From positions 186,001-250,000 of the forward strand of contig JBCCBV010000002.1 in NCBI GenBank assembly GCA_039033855.1: DNA of 64,000 bases. The letters run 5' to 3'. The stretch is from JBCCBV01 sp039033855. Its GTDB lineage: Bacteria; Planctomycetota; Phycisphaerae; Phycisphaerales; Phycisphaeraceae. Of this stretch, positions 42,154-51,700 are shown piece by piece. A program made the position numbers and the translations under genes. Position 1 is the stretch's first letter, and each line of letters opens with the position of its first letter. The notes beneath the pieces were generated by a model. It did no database searches. It worked only from the letters and a program-made list of their open reading frames with translations, and had not been told where the DNA came from.

Positions 42154-44358
42154 CTACCGCGGGCCGCCGCCCAGCGTGTTGGTCGGCGCAGGGTCTTGCA
42201 GCTCCAGACGCACCGTGCCTCCGCCCGCGCCGCCGCTCAGGTCGACCACCTTGCGCGAGCCGGCCAGGCCCTCGTCCTCGGTGAGCGCCTGGAACAACAG
42301 ACGGGCCGGGTAGTACTCCGGCGCCGACTCCAACAGCCGCGCGCGAACCGGGAAACGGCTGGCCCGCGCCTCCGCCTCCTGCACCAGCCGCGTCCGCTGA
42401 CCCTCGGCCTCCACCACCATCCGCGCCGCCTCGCCCCCGGCCCGGTCGATCGCCTCGGCAATCAACTCCGGCAGCGCCTCGAGCCGCTCGGAATCTTCCT
42501 CGCTCAGCGCATCGCCCCGCGAGACCCGGTCCGACAGCGCATCTCGCTCGCGGAAAAGAGTTGCAATGGCCTGCGCCTCGGAACGCGAGCCCGCCGCCGA
42601 CGACAGCGTCCGCGCCTCGTCCGCCTCGGCCCGGGCGATCTCGGCTTTCTGCCCTTGCAGCGCCGAAACCTGCTCGTGGAACTTGCTCGCCACGTCGCCC
42701 ACCGGCGGGTGCACCGCCACCAACCGGTACGCCACCACCTCGATCCCCACGCCCGAAACGCCCGGCTCGGCGCTCGGCGTCGCGTCCAGCCGCGCCTGCA
42801 AGCCCGCGCGCAGCGCCTCGCCCGCGGCGATCCGGTCCAACCCAATCAACTCGTCGATCGTGCGACCCGCCGCGTACTCGGTCAGCTCTTCCATCGCGTA
42901 CAGCTGGAGCAGCTCCGCCGGCCGGCGCGAAGCCAACAAGTACCGCATCAGCCCGCCGTCCTCCCGAATGCGCCAGGTCACCACCGCTTTCACCGACGTG
43001 TATTCGCCCTGCAGGATATTTGCCGGCCGCCCGTCCGACTCCTCCTCGTCCTCGCCAAGCGCCACGTCGTCGGCGACCGACACCGTCGTCGGCGCCGTGA
43101 TCAAATACTCCTCGTCGCCCTCCACGTGGCTGCTGTCGGTCCATAGGAACGGCTTGGTGAAGTCGAGCCCCTCGCCCACCGAACCGACCTCGACGCTGCG
43201 CACCCGTGATACGTCGTACACCTGCGCGTCGCCCACGGGCCAGGGCCACTTCACGTGCAAGCCCGGGCCCACCACCTTGAGCGAGCCGCCGTTGGTCGTA
43301 ATCGCCGCCTGACGCCCCGCGTCTACCACCACCACCGAAGACGACCCCACCAGCAACAACCCCGCCATCAACACCAACGGCCCCGCCGCCTTCTTGGCCA
43401 ATCGGAACGCCCAGCTGCTCGAAAAATCGACGCCGAATTGGTAGCGCAGGGTCTCGGAAAAAATCTTCGACAAGCTCTCGGGCCGGGCCAGCATCCCCAG
43501 CAACCGCGAATCGAACGCCGGGCGAGGCGCCGCGCCCGGACGCACCGGGCGGTACACACCCAGCACCACCCACACCAGCGTCTCGAGCCCCGCCAGCGCC
43601 ACCAGCGCCGGGATCAACAGCGCCACCGCCGTCATCCAACCCTTGGCCCCCAGCGACCAGGCAAACGCCCCGATCGCCGCCAAGCCCAGCAGCGCCGACA
43701 CGCCCATCAGCTGCGAAGCCCCGCCCCGGAGCAACCCCCAGGCCGGCGATCGCGTCATGCCCGCCACGCCCCGGGCCACTAAGAAACCCACAAACCCCGC
43801 CGACAAGAGCCCGGCCCCGACCACCGCGCCACTGGCCGCGGCGTTGCCCATCGCCGATTCTTCCAACGGCAGCCAGTTGACCGCGGCGCCTTCCTCACGG
43901 ATGACCCGGCCCCAGAGCGAACGCAACAGCCAAAGCCCGATCAACAACTGGTACAGCCCGACCACTGCCGAGCTAATCGGGATCCCCCGCCGGTGCAGCA
44001 GACGCAACCGCGCACGCGTGGATTCGAGTTGGCGATCACCCTCTTCAAACAGCCGGGCCGCCTGCTCGCTGTGTTCGGCCAGACGCTCGGCCTCCATCGC
44101 GTCGACCCGCTCCGAGCGGTGCTCGCGATACGCGATGCCGATCACCAGCCACACCGCGGCCCCGCCAAACGCCGCCCACGCCACGGCGCCGATGGCCCAC
44201 GACTGCGCGTACATCCCCACCAGCGCCGCCGACAACCCCAGCACCACCTGGCAAACCAGGCCCGCCAACGAGGCCGACGCCCCGCGACCGAGCGCTTGCA
44301 AGTCGGCGCCCGGCAGTCGGGGCGCGGTCGATTCCGTGCGTTCTGATTTGGCTGGCAT
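42154..44358 (-). CDS. Giant SPFH/HflK-like protein with extra membrane domain
   Basis: A 734-residue protein, about twice the length of HflK. The first 310 or so residues form an extra domain with about seven hydrophobic segments and a charged coiled stretch (EHSEQAARLFEEGDRQLES). A further helix (about 318-340) leads into the SPFH domain: VVVVDAGRQAAITTNGG, then GPGLHVKWPWPVGD. An acidic insertion (GEDEEESDGR) interrupts the SPFH core near 436. A long coiled coil with RGDALSEEDSERLEALPEL follows. First gene of the operon. ATG 44358 is used; GTG 44370 is an alternative. Confidence 0.82.
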   Translation of the reverse strand: MPAKSERTESTAPRLPGADLQALGRGASASLAGLVCQVVLGLSAALVGMYAQSWAIGAVAWAAFGGAAVWLVIGIAYREHRSERVDAMEAERLAEHSEQAARLFEEGDRQLESTRARLRLLHRRGIPISSAVVGLYQLLIGLWLLRSLWGRVIREEGAAVNWLPLEESAMGNAAASGAVVGAGLLSAGFVGFLVARGVAGMTRSPAWGLLRGGASQLMGVSALLGLAAIGAFAWSLGAKGWMTAVALLIPALVALAGLETLVWVVLGVYRPVRPGAAPRPAFDSRLLGMLARPESLSKIFSETLRYQFGVDFSSSWAFRLAKKAAGPLVLMAGLLLVGSSSVVVVDAGRQAAITTNGGSLKVVGPGLHVKWPWPVGDAQVYDVSRVRSVEVGSVGEGLDFTKPFLWTDSSHVEGDEEYLITAPTTVSVADDVALGEDEEESDGRPANILQGEYTSVKAVVTWRIREDGGLMRYLLASRRPAELLQLYAMEELTEYAAGRTIDELIGLDRIAAGEALRAGLQARLDATPSAEPGVSGVGIEVVAYRLVAVHPPVGDVASKFHEQVSALQGQKAEIARAEADEARTLSSAAGSRSEAQAIATLFRERDALSDRVSRGDALSEEDSERLEALPELIAEAIDRAGGEAARMVVEAEGQRTRLVQEAEARASRFPVRARLLESAPEYYPARLLFQALTEDEGLAGSRKVVDLSGGAGGGTVRLELQDPAPTNTLGGGPR

Positions 44359-44539
44359 CGTGGCGAACACCCTCGAAGATCGAGTCGACCTATCGGCGAG
44401 CCGGACAGCTTAGCCAACCCGCCCCCGCGATACGACCCCGACCCGTCCCCGGGTCGTATGATCGCCCGACCGGGCCCCAAACCGCGCGCCCCAGCCGCCC
44501 GCAGACGCCACCCCGTCCCCGTCCCGGTCCCACGGCCCC

Positions 44540-45988
44540 ATGCTCCGACAGACCCGATCCATCGCGTGGAACACCTTCCTCGAGGCCATCCGCAGGCCCT
44601 CGTTCATCGTCATCCTGTTCGCCGCCGCCCTCGCCCTGGGCCTGAACCTCATCAACGCCGCCTACTCCATGGAGGCCGGCGACGGCGACAACAAAATGCT
44701 CGTCGACATGGGCCTGTCCATGCTCGTGCTCGGCGGCCTGGCCCTGGCCGTCTCCACCGCCGTCTCCGCCGTCACACGCGAAATCGAGTCGCGCACCGTC
44801 CTGACCGTCGTTTCCAAACCCATCCCCCGGGCGTGGTTTGTCGTCAGCAAGTTCCTCGGCGCCGCCTTGGCCGTAACGCTCGGATTCGCCTTACTCAGCT
44901 GCGTTTTCCTGTTCACCTGGCGCCACCGCGTCCTCCAGAACGCCTCCGACCCCGTCGATTGGCCGGTGCTGGTGCTCGGCGTCGGGTCGGCGATCCTTGC
45001 GGTCGGCGCCGCCACCTGGGCCAACTATTTCCTAAGGCGAGTCTGGACCTCCTCGGCCGTGTTCGCCCTGGCCGTCGCCCTGCCCGGCGCCGCGATCCTG
45101 CTGCTGTTCGTGGGCAAGGGGTGGGCCTTCCAATCCCCCGCCACCGAGTTCCAAGCCCACGACGGCGAGCTCGTGCAGGTGCTCATCGGCATCCTCCTCG
45201 CCGGCCAGGCCGTGCTCCTGCTGACTGCCGTGGCCATCGCCCTGTCTACCCGCTTCAATGAGGTCCTGACCCTCACCTTCACCCTCCTTGCCTTCGCGCT
45301 CGGCGGGGTGTCGCAATCGCTCATCCAACCTATCGACGAGGCCCTCGGCGCCCAGGCGCCCGAACCCGCGCCAACCACACCGAACCCGACAGACACACCA
45401 GCCCCAGCCGCCGCATCCGGTAATCCCAACAACGAGTCCCCCGCGCGCGCCATCACCGCCCGCGAAGGCGGCATCGTCGAGCAGAACAACTTCCAGGGCG
45501 CCGGCTTCTTCGGCCCCTTCGAGCGCTTCGCCCAGGTCTGGACCCTGTCCGAACTCCGCCAAAGCCTGCGGGAAGACCTCGACCGCTCCGACGAACGCTA
45601 CGACCAGGACCCGCGCGTCTTCGAGCAACAACGAAGGCTCGACCGCCAACGCTTCGAGCGCCTGACCCAGTCCCTGGAACTCTCACCCGAGCAACGCGCC
45701 GCGTTCTCCGACCAGTTCCTCCGCACCGGCCAGCTGCCCGAGCCGATCCTGCAAGAACTCGAAGACCGCATCCAGCTCCCGCTGGGCAAGAAGCTCCTCT
45801 ACACGGCCGGCGCCGCGACCTACCTGGCCGCCCCGAACCTGCAGTTCCTCTTCGCCGCCGACGCCATCACCCAGGGCCGGCCGCTGACCTTCGGCTACTT
45901 CCTGCAAACCTCCGCCTATGCGCTCGCCTATCTCATCGCCTGCCTGGCGCTCGCCGTCGCCCTGTTCGAAACCCGCGACGTGGGTTGA
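44540..45988 (+). CDS. ABC-2-type permease, divergent from the SPFH operon
   Basis: A 482-residue ABC-2 permease. Its first 260 residues hold about six helices with EIESRTVLTVVSKPIPRAWFVVSKFLG as the coupling block. A soluble middle part (about 275-420) rich in Pro/Asn/Gln and helices follows, then two more helices. It resembles the permease at 36-38 kb in layout, including the long soluble insert before the last helices. No ATPase gene is next to it, so it may share the ATPase at 38-40 kb. Start at ATG 44540; no clear ribosome site. Confidence 0.75.
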   Translation: MLRQTRSIAWNTFLEAIRRPSFIVILFAAALALGLNLINAAYSMEAGDGDNKMLVDMGLSMLVLGGLALAVSTAVSAVTREIESRTVLTVVSKPIPRAWFVVSKFLGAALAVTLGFALLSCVFLFTWRHRVLQNASDPVDWPVLVLGVGSAILAVGAATWANYFLRRVWTSSAVFALAVALPGAAILLLFVGKGWAFQSPATEFQAHDGELVQVLIGILLAGQAVLLLTAVAIALSTRFNEVLTLTFTLLAFALGGVSQSLIQPIDEALGAQAPEPAPTTPNPTDTPAPAAASGNPNNESPARAITAREGGIVEQNNFQGAGFFGPFERFAQVWTLSELRQSLREDLDRSDERYDQDPRVFEQQRRLDRQRFERLTQSLELSPEQRAAFSDQFLRTGQLPEPILQELEDRIQLPLGKKLLYTAGAATYLAAPNLQFLFAADAITQGRPLTFGYFLQTSAYALAYLIACLALAVALFETRDVG

Positions 45989-46108
45989 CGCCAAGGCGCG
46001 TTGGGCCAGGCTTGAGCCACGCCGCTCCGGGCCGCAGCGGACCACCGCACCGCTCGACGAACGCGACGCCGGGTCACTCCGTCACGAGCACACCAACCCG
46101 CTCCGCGC

Positions 46109-46137
46109 AAAAAAACGCCCCACCTTTCGGCAGGGCG
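46109..46137 (-). terminator. Intrinsic terminator of the 732-residue secreted-protein gene
   Basis: Read on the minus strand: a nine-pair stem (two G-T wobbles) closed by a GAAA tetraloop, directly followed by seven T residues (the A run at 46109-46115 on the plus strand). It lies about 80 bases after the stop at 46219 and is the best terminator in the window. Confidence 0.92.
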
Positions 46138-46218
46138 CTTGGCTTGCAAAATCAAGAAAGATCCGGGGATGCGATCAGGCCTTAAACGGGCCCCAACCAC
46201 ACCCAGTCCGGCTGAGCA

Positions 46219-48417
46219 TCAGTCCGCTGCGCGGATCGACATCTCCATCCGACGCACGCCGTCGCGGTCGAACATCACCGTGTCGCCGGTCTCCACCAGC
46301 CGCAGCAACTCGGCCAGGCCGACAATCGCACGCCCGGCCACCCGGCGCCCTTGCTCGAAGTCCGGGTCATCGACGGGCTGGCCGTCTTCCCAAACGTTGA
46401 TCCGCTCGACCGACAAGCCCAGGTTGACCAGCGCGTCGGCCATCGGGCCGATCGTCGAAGTCGAGTACGACACCAGCGTGCCGTCGACCGCGGGCGCTTC
46501 CACACCGCCGCCACCCGCCATCGCGTTGGCCAACTTCTGGGTCAGGCCCGGCGAGGTCGAGAACACCAGCACCGAACCCAGGTCCGCGATGTGCGGGTTG
46601 AAATCGCCCGCAGCCGTCAACTCGAACGTCGCGCCTTCCTCGGCCGCCAAGGCCCGCAGCCAGTCGAGGTTGTACTGATACGTCGTGACGCCGGGCACCA
46701 GGTCCACTTCGACCAGTTCGCCCGCGCCCTCGGGGATGTCTTCGCCCGAGAAAGCCACGCCCACCGCAAACGCTTCGGATACCACCGAACGGACCCAGCC
46801 CATCGCGTCTTGGCCTTCGTTCACCGCGAAACCAACCAGGATTTCCGGCCCGCCCGCCACCGGCGGGACCCGCACCCGGGCTTCTTCCTCGCCGTTCTCG
46901 GTCACCCGGAAACCGAGCTCGCCGATCTGCGCCCCGCCGTCCCACAACGCCACGCTCGGCGCCGCAAACACGTCCGGCGCGTCTTCCATCAAGAGCGCGC
47001 GCAGCTTGGACGTCTTCAGCTCGTACTCGGCCATCTGCTCGTCGGCCGAAGGGCCGTCGCCCCAGTTGGCTTGCTGGGTAAACATCTGCATCGCGATGGT
47101 CCGGTCGTCCACGCCCGCCAGCGCATCGGCGAGCGCCTGGCCCCCCGACGTCGTGCCGTCGACCTGCACCCCAGCCACGTCCGGCAGCCGGCCGAGCCAA
47201 CCCGACGCGACAAGGTCCACGCCCGCCGGCGGGTTCTGAACCTCCGCCACCATCCGCACCCCGTCTTGCATCCACGCCACCGACTCCATCGCGTCGCCCG
47301 AATACTTCAGCGAGTTCAACACCGACTCCGGCTGATTCAACAGCGACGCCATCGGCGACTGCGCCATCGCCTCCCACCCCGGCGTGCCGCGGTACTTGTT
47401 AATGAGCGCCGCCGACGCTTCCAAGCCGCTGCGCAGCCCCTGGGTCGACACCCGCGTGTACACGAGCGCCGGGCCCGTCGCCTCGTTCAAGAGCGCCACA
47501 CCCGCCGCGTCGATGCCCGCCGCGTCCGCAAGCTCGTCCATCGCCGGCGTCACCGAGATCACCAGCGCATCGCCCGATTGCCAAAGCCGGACCCCCAGCG
47601 TCAACCCGTGGATCGCGTCCGCCGCCCGGCCGACCAGCGCATCGTCGTCCGGCCCGAACAACCCCGAGTCCGCGATCTGACCGACCAACTGCTCTTTCGG
47701 AACCAGCTCCGCCACGTCGAGCTCGATCGACACCGACTCGGCGTCCATCTGTACCGGGGCGCCCTCTTGCTGGGCCTGACCGGCGAACATCATCGTCATC
47801 CCAAGCAGCTGCCCGCCCACCGCGGGGTTGCGGAAACGCACCAGCACCGTCGCCCTCGGCGATTCCAAACGCTCGAGCGATTCGACCAGCGACACCCGCA
47901 GCTCGCCCGCGCTCGCCTCGTCGTCCGCCTGGCCCGCCCCGGCCGCCAACGCGCCGGAAATCACCCCTTCGAGCAGCACCCCGACCGAGTTCATCGTCGC
48001 GTCGTCCGTCGCCAGCGCGATGCCCGACGGCACGTACAGCTCATAAGGCGCCATCTCCGCCAACCACATCGCCGGGTCCAGCATCGACGCCGGCACCTCG
48101 CCCTCCGAAAGCTCCACCACAAGCTGAGCCCACGAACCTTCTCGCATGAAGCGCTCGAACGACGGGCTCGCAAGCAGCGCCTTGGTCGGCCCGAGCAAGT
48201 CGCCCACCACCACTACGTTGGTCTGCGACGCCGGCACCAGGCCCAGCGTCTCGGCCACCGCCGACACCGGGGCCGCTTCGGCTTCCTCGACCGCGTCTTG
48301 CGCCACCGCAGGCGCCACCGGCGCCAACCCCAGCACGCACACGGCCGCGGCCCGGCGGGCACGCCACGCCAAGCCGCCTTCACCCCAAACGCCACTCTTC
48401 CGTACGGCTACTTGCAC
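46219..48417 (-). CDS. Large secreted protein of unknown function
   Basis: A protein of about 732 residues. An N-terminal region with a hydrophobic core ends near VAQDAVEEAE, so it is exported. The rest is acidic, Ala/Val-rich, with repeated alpha/beta patterns (VVVVGDLLGPTKALL, then ALVYTRVSTQGLRSGL, then LVSYSTSTIGPMADALV) that may be internal repeats. No catalytic motif and no sorting tail are recognised. The start is unclear: GTG 48417 (used) or TTG 48429 are in frame. It is transcribed alone, with its own terminator. Confidence 0.65.
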   Translation of the reverse strand: MQVAVRKSGVWGEGGLAWRARRAAAVCVLGLAPVAPAVAQDAVEEAEAAPVSAVAETLGLVPASQTNVVVVGDLLGPTKALLASPSFERFMREGSWAQLVVELSEGEVPASMLDPAMWLAEMAPYELYVPSGIALATDDATMNSVGVLLEGVISGALAAGAGQADDEASAGELRVSLVESLERLESPRATVLVRFRNPAVGGQLLGMTMMFAGQAQQEGAPVQMDAESVSIELDVAELVPKEQLVGQIADSGLFGPDDDALVGRAADAIHGLTLGVRLWQSGDALVISVTPAMDELADAAGIDAAGVALLNEATGPALVYTRVSTQGLRSGLEASAALINKYRGTPGWEAMAQSPMASLLNQPESVLNSLKYSGDAMESVAWMQDGVRMVAEVQNPPAGVDLVASGWLGRLPDVAGVQVDGTTSGGQALADALAGVDDRTIAMQMFTQQANWGDGPSADEQMAEYELKTSKLRALLMEDAPDVFAAPSVALWDGGAQIGELGFRVTENGEEEARVRVPPVAGGPEILVGFAVNEGQDAMGWVRSVVSEAFAVGVAFSGEDIPEGAGELVEVDLVPGVTTYQYNLDWLRALAAEEGATFELTAAGDFNPHIADLGSVLVFSTSPGLTQKLANAMAGGGGVEAPAVDGTLVSYSTSTIGPMADALVNLGLSVERINVWEDGQPVDDPDFEQGRRVAGRAIVGLAELLRLVETGDTVMFDRDGVRRMEMSIRAAD

Positions 48418-48538
48418 GACAAGCCCCAATCAAGTGTTCGCAGTCACCGCGCCCGCGAGCGATCCAACACGCCCGCAAGCCCGTTCAAAAGTTGCCGGTG
48501 AGTGTAACCACCGCTGGGCTTGCCCTGATCTGCACCCT

Positions 48539-49933
48539 TCAGCCGTCGCCGTCCGCCCCCGCCGACCCCCCGTGTCGAAGGTGCATCCGCCAGAACCCCG
48601 CGCAAGCCACCGCCGCCAACGCCGTGGTAATCGCGAACACCCACGCCCCGATCCCCGCGTACCCGGGCAGCGTCGTGCCCCAGCCCCCCACCGACATCGA
48701 GCGCGACTCCCACCCCGCCAGCAGCAGCACCCCGAGGGCCGGCGCGAACAACCCCCGCACGCCGGTCAGCACCTGGTGCGCCCCCATGTAGGCCGCCGCC
48801 CGCTCGGCCGACGCAAAATCGTGATGCCCGAGCTGCCACGCCAGCCCGCCCCCGCCAAACGCAAAGCCCTGGCTCAGCCGCGCCACCCCCAGCCCCCAGA
48901 CGCCGAGCCCCAGCCCCGCCGCCAACCCGTTGGCCGACTGCGTAAAGACCCACACCAACCCCTGGCGCGATCGGAACGTCGTGATATGCACCCGGTCCAG
49001 GTACCGCGCCCACCAGGGCATCGAAATCAACATCACCGCCATCGGCGCCGACGCGTTGAGCACCACCGCCAGCGTGCCCGCCCAGTCGGCGCCGCGCATC
49101 ACCTGCACGACGTGATACATCACCGCCGTGTTGCCCATCAGGTTGGCCGTGCCGCCAAAGAACTGCCAGACCATGTACCCGCGAAACGCCGGGTCGTCGC
49201 GCAGCACCCGCCACACCCCTGCCCCACGGCCACGCGACCGGCCGCCCACCTCCAACCCCGCCCGCTCCAACCGCAGCAGCCGCCCGCCGTGCCGCCTCCG
49301 CAACCTTCGAACCGACCACGCGCCACACAGCCCGACCCCCGCCGCCGCCGGGTACGCCACCCGAAACAACTCCGCGCGATAATCCAGCAGCGGGAACACC
49401 AACAACGGCCCCATCGCCAGCAATAGCGTGCCCAGGCTGTCGAACCGCGCCGCCGCCGCCGCCCGCAGGCTCCGCGGATAGTTCGCCCGCCACAGGTCGG
49501 TCCGCACCGCCGCCCAGCCCGCCAGCAGGGACCGCCCCAGGACCACCAGCCCCACGAACGCCCATCCGCCCCACGCGCTCGCCGGCAGCAGCGCCGTCGC
49601 CGCCACGCACCCGCAAAACCCGCACAGCAGCGCCGACGCCATCGGGCCCCGGGGCCGGCCGCGCGCCGCCCGCGCCCACACCCCGGCCGTCAGGTTCGCA
49701 AACACCGGCGCCGACGAAATCGCCGCAAACCCAAGCGATCCCACCCCAAACACGTACTCGGCCAACACCCCCGCTACGCCGCCTTCGAACACCGAACGCG
49801 CCACCGGAAACGAGAGCGACACCCCAAGCTCGCGCCGATAGGCCGGACGCGACATCGCCGGGAACCCGGCCGCCGACCAGTACCCCGCCGCGCCCCGCAG
49901 CCCGGCCCCTGCACTCCGCAGCCTGGAGGTCAC
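48539..49933 (-). CDS. MFS-type transporter
   Basis: A 464-residue polytopic protein with about ten to twelve hydrophobic segments in two halves separated by a basic loop with RRLRRRHGGR. The overall layout, RPAYRRELGVSLSFPVARSVFE at the N-terminus and SLAGWAAVRTDLWRANYPRSLR between helices 4 and 5, fits a divergent major facilitator carrier. Substrate is unknown. The GTG start (49933) overlaps the stop of the sigma-54 activator gene by four bases (GTGA), so the carrier is translationally tied to that regulator. Confidence 0.72.
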   Translation of the reverse strand: MTSRLRSAGAGLRGAAGYWSAAGFPAMSRPAYRRELGVSLSFPVARSVFEGGVAGVLAEYVFGVGSLGFAAISSAPVFANLTAGVWARAARGRPRGPMASALLCGFCGCVAATALLPASAWGGWAFVGLVVLGRSLLAGWAAVRTDLWRANYPRSLRAAAAARFDSLGTLLLAMGPLLVFPLLDYRAELFRVAYPAAAGVGLCGAWSVRRLRRRHGGRLLRLERAGLEVGGRSRGRGAGVWRVLRDDPAFRGYMVWQFFGGTANLMGNTAVMYHVVQVMRGADWAGTLAVVLNASAPMAVMLISMPWWARYLDRVHITTFRSRQGLVWVFTQSANGLAAGLGLGVWGLGVARLSQGFAFGGGGLAWQLGHHDFASAERAAAYMGAHQVLTGVRGLFAPALGVLLLAGWESRSMSVGGWGTTLPGYAGIGAWVFAITTALAAVACAGFWRMHLRHGGSAGADGDG

Positions 49934-51558
49934 CCCTCGCCGCCTTCAATCCCCAGATCGCGCACCTTTTTGTTCAAGGTGTTGCGGTTGATGCCCAAAA
50001 AGTCCGCCGTCTTGGTCTTCACCCCGCGGTGCAGCCGCAACGACTCGCCCAGCAGTTTCTTCTCCACCCCGTGAATCACCCGGTCGTACACCTGGCCGTG
50101 CGCATCACCAAACTCTTCCACCGCCCGCTCGGCGACCTGGCCGTACAACGCCTCCAGGCTCCGGCCCGACCCCTCGCCCCGCGTCTGCTGCGCGTACATC
50201 CGCACCTGCAACGGCAGAAGGCTCTCGACAAACTCATCCGCGCTCGAAAGCACCACCGCACGCTCGATGCAGTTCTCAAGCTCGCGCACGTTGCCCGGCC
50301 AGGGGTACCGCATCAGCGTGTTGAGCACCTCGCCCGACATCTTCGACAAGGTCTTGGCGTTCTCCCGGTTGTACCGATCCAAAAAGTGATCGATCAACTC
50401 CGGGATGTCGCTCCGCCGGGTCCGCAACGGCGGCAGGTGCACCGTCACCACGTTCAGCCGGTAGTACAGGTCTTCGCGAAACGTCCCCTTGCGCGATTCT
50501 TCTTCCAAATCCAGGTTGGTCCCGGCGATCACCCGCACGTCCACCCGACGCGTCACGTGGTCGCCCACCCGCTCAAACTCGCGCTCCTGCAGCACCCGCA
50601 GCAACTTCACCTGCAACGGCGGGTCCAGCGTGCCCACCTCGTCCAAAAAGATCGACCCGCCGTCCGCCGCCTCGAACCGGCCGATCTTGTCGCGCACCGC
50701 GCCCGTAAACGCGCCCGCCACGTGCCCGAACAGCTCGCTCTCTAAAAGCTGAGGCGACAGCGCCCCGCAGTTCACCCGTACCAGCGCCCGGTCCTTCCGC
50801 GGCGAGTTGTAATGAATCGCCTTGGCAATGAGCTCCTTGCCGCAGCCCGTCTCACCCAGCAGCAGCACCGTCGCACGGCTGGGCGCCACCTGGCCGATCG
50901 TCGCCAGCACGTCCAGCATCGCCGGGCTGGTCCCGATGATGTTGTCGAACTGATACCGGTCGCGCAGGTCGTCGGTCAGCCGGGCCTTCTCCTCCAGCCA
51001 GCCGTCCTTCTCCACCTGAATCAACTCGCGCACCCGGATCGCCTGGCTGATCGCCCCCGCCAGAATCCGCAGCAGCCGCGCGTCGCCATGCAACCGCTCC
51101 ACGCTGCTGAACGGCAGGTCCGCGCTGATCGCCCCCACCACCGACTCGCCGTCCACCACCGGCACGCACACAAACCCCAACCGCTCGGCCCGGCCGCTGG
51201 CCGACACCACCCCGCCCTCAGCGTCCAACCGACGCGCCTGAGTCCGGTTCAGAAACTCCGGGTCCTTCGACAAGTCTTCGATCACCGCCGGCTCGCCGCT
51301 CTGCATCACACGCCCGGTCACGCCCTCACCCGGCGCATATCGCCCCCGCTGACGCTCTGCGTCGGTCAACCCCAAAGACGCCACCGTCCGCAGCTGCTCC
51401 CCCCCCCGGTCCCAGAGCACCAGCGCCGCCCGCTGCACCGACATCTCACGGCTGAGCAGCTGCATCACCCGCTCAAAACCCTCTTCCAGGTCCAGACCGG
51501 CGCTCAGCACCCGGCTGACCTGCTCCAAAATGTTCAATTCGTGGTCAGATCGATCCAT
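49930..51558 (-). CDS. Sigma-54-dependent activator with GAF domain (NifA-like)
   Basis: A 542-residue activator. An N-terminal GAF sensory domain (about 10-175) is followed by an AAA+ domain with Walker A GETGCGKE (usual Thr replaced by Cys), the sigma-54-contacting GAFTGA loop, Walker B GGSIFLDEVG and an arginine-finger region, then a C-terminal Fis-type helix-turn-helix (TADFLGINRNTLNKKVRDLG). No receiver domain, so control is through the GAF ligand, not phosphorylation. It is divergent from the phage-type cluster and overlaps the MFS gene. NifA-like in layout only. Confidence 0.9.
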   Translation of the reverse strand: MDRSDHELNILEQVSRVLSAGLDLEEGFERVMQLLSREMSVQRAALVLWDRGGEQLRTVASLGLTDAERQRGRYAPGEGVTGRVMQSGEPAVIEDLSKDPEFLNRTQARRLDAEGGVVSASGRAERLGFVCVPVVDGESVVGAISADLPFSSVERLHGDARLLRILAGAISQAIRVRELIQVEKDGWLEEKARLTDDLRDRYQFDNIIGTSPAMLDVLATIGQVAPSRATVLLLGETGCGKELIAKAIHYNSPRKDRALVRVNCGALSPQLLESELFGHVAGAFTGAVRDKIGRFEAADGGSIFLDEVGTLDPPLQVKLLRVLQEREFERVGDHVTRRVDVRVIAGTNLDLEEESRKGTFREDLYYRLNVVTVHLPPLRTRRSDIPELIDHFLDRYNRENAKTLSKMSGEVLNTLMRYPWPGNVRELENCIERAVVLSSADEFVESLLPLQVRMYAQQTRGEGSGRSLEALYGQVAERAVEEFGDAHGQVYDRVIHGVEKKLLGESLRLHRGVKTKTADFLGINRNTLNKKVRDLGIEGGEG

Positions 51559-51662
51559 GTTGACTACCAACTAACCATGGCCGCGCAAACATCGAGCACC
51601 ACAGTCTAGCCGGCCAGCCCTGCATCGCGCAGCAGAGCGGAGAAATCCCAAAGCAACTCCCC

Positions 51663-51700
51663 ATCAAACTATTACAAATAAATGACTTATGGAAATAATC
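51663..51700 (+). promoter_or_regulatory. AT-rich patch, candidate promoter of the capsid cluster
   Basis: A strikingly AT-rich run lies between the sigma-54 activator and the portal gene. TTACAA (51672-51677) and AATAAT (51694-51699) are separated by 16 bases and could be -35 and -10 boxes reading into the portal gene. No sigma-54-type GG-N10-GC element was recognised in the gap. Confidence 0.35.

Noticed and set aside
42074..43639. A 521-codon open frame on the minus strand
   Set aside because: An out-of-frame reading of the giant SPFH gene; very Gly/Arg-rich, no recognisable motif.
46351..48501. A 716-codon open frame on the plus strand
   Set aside because: Antisense to the large secreted protein gene and dominated by Arg/His/Val; no family signal, and the minus-strand frame has a signal peptide and terminator.
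48444..49949. A 501-codon minus-strand frame over the MFS-like gene
   Set aside because: Gly/Arg/Val-rich without membrane helices; the alternative frame 48539-49933 has clear hydrophobic segments and a GTGA overlap.
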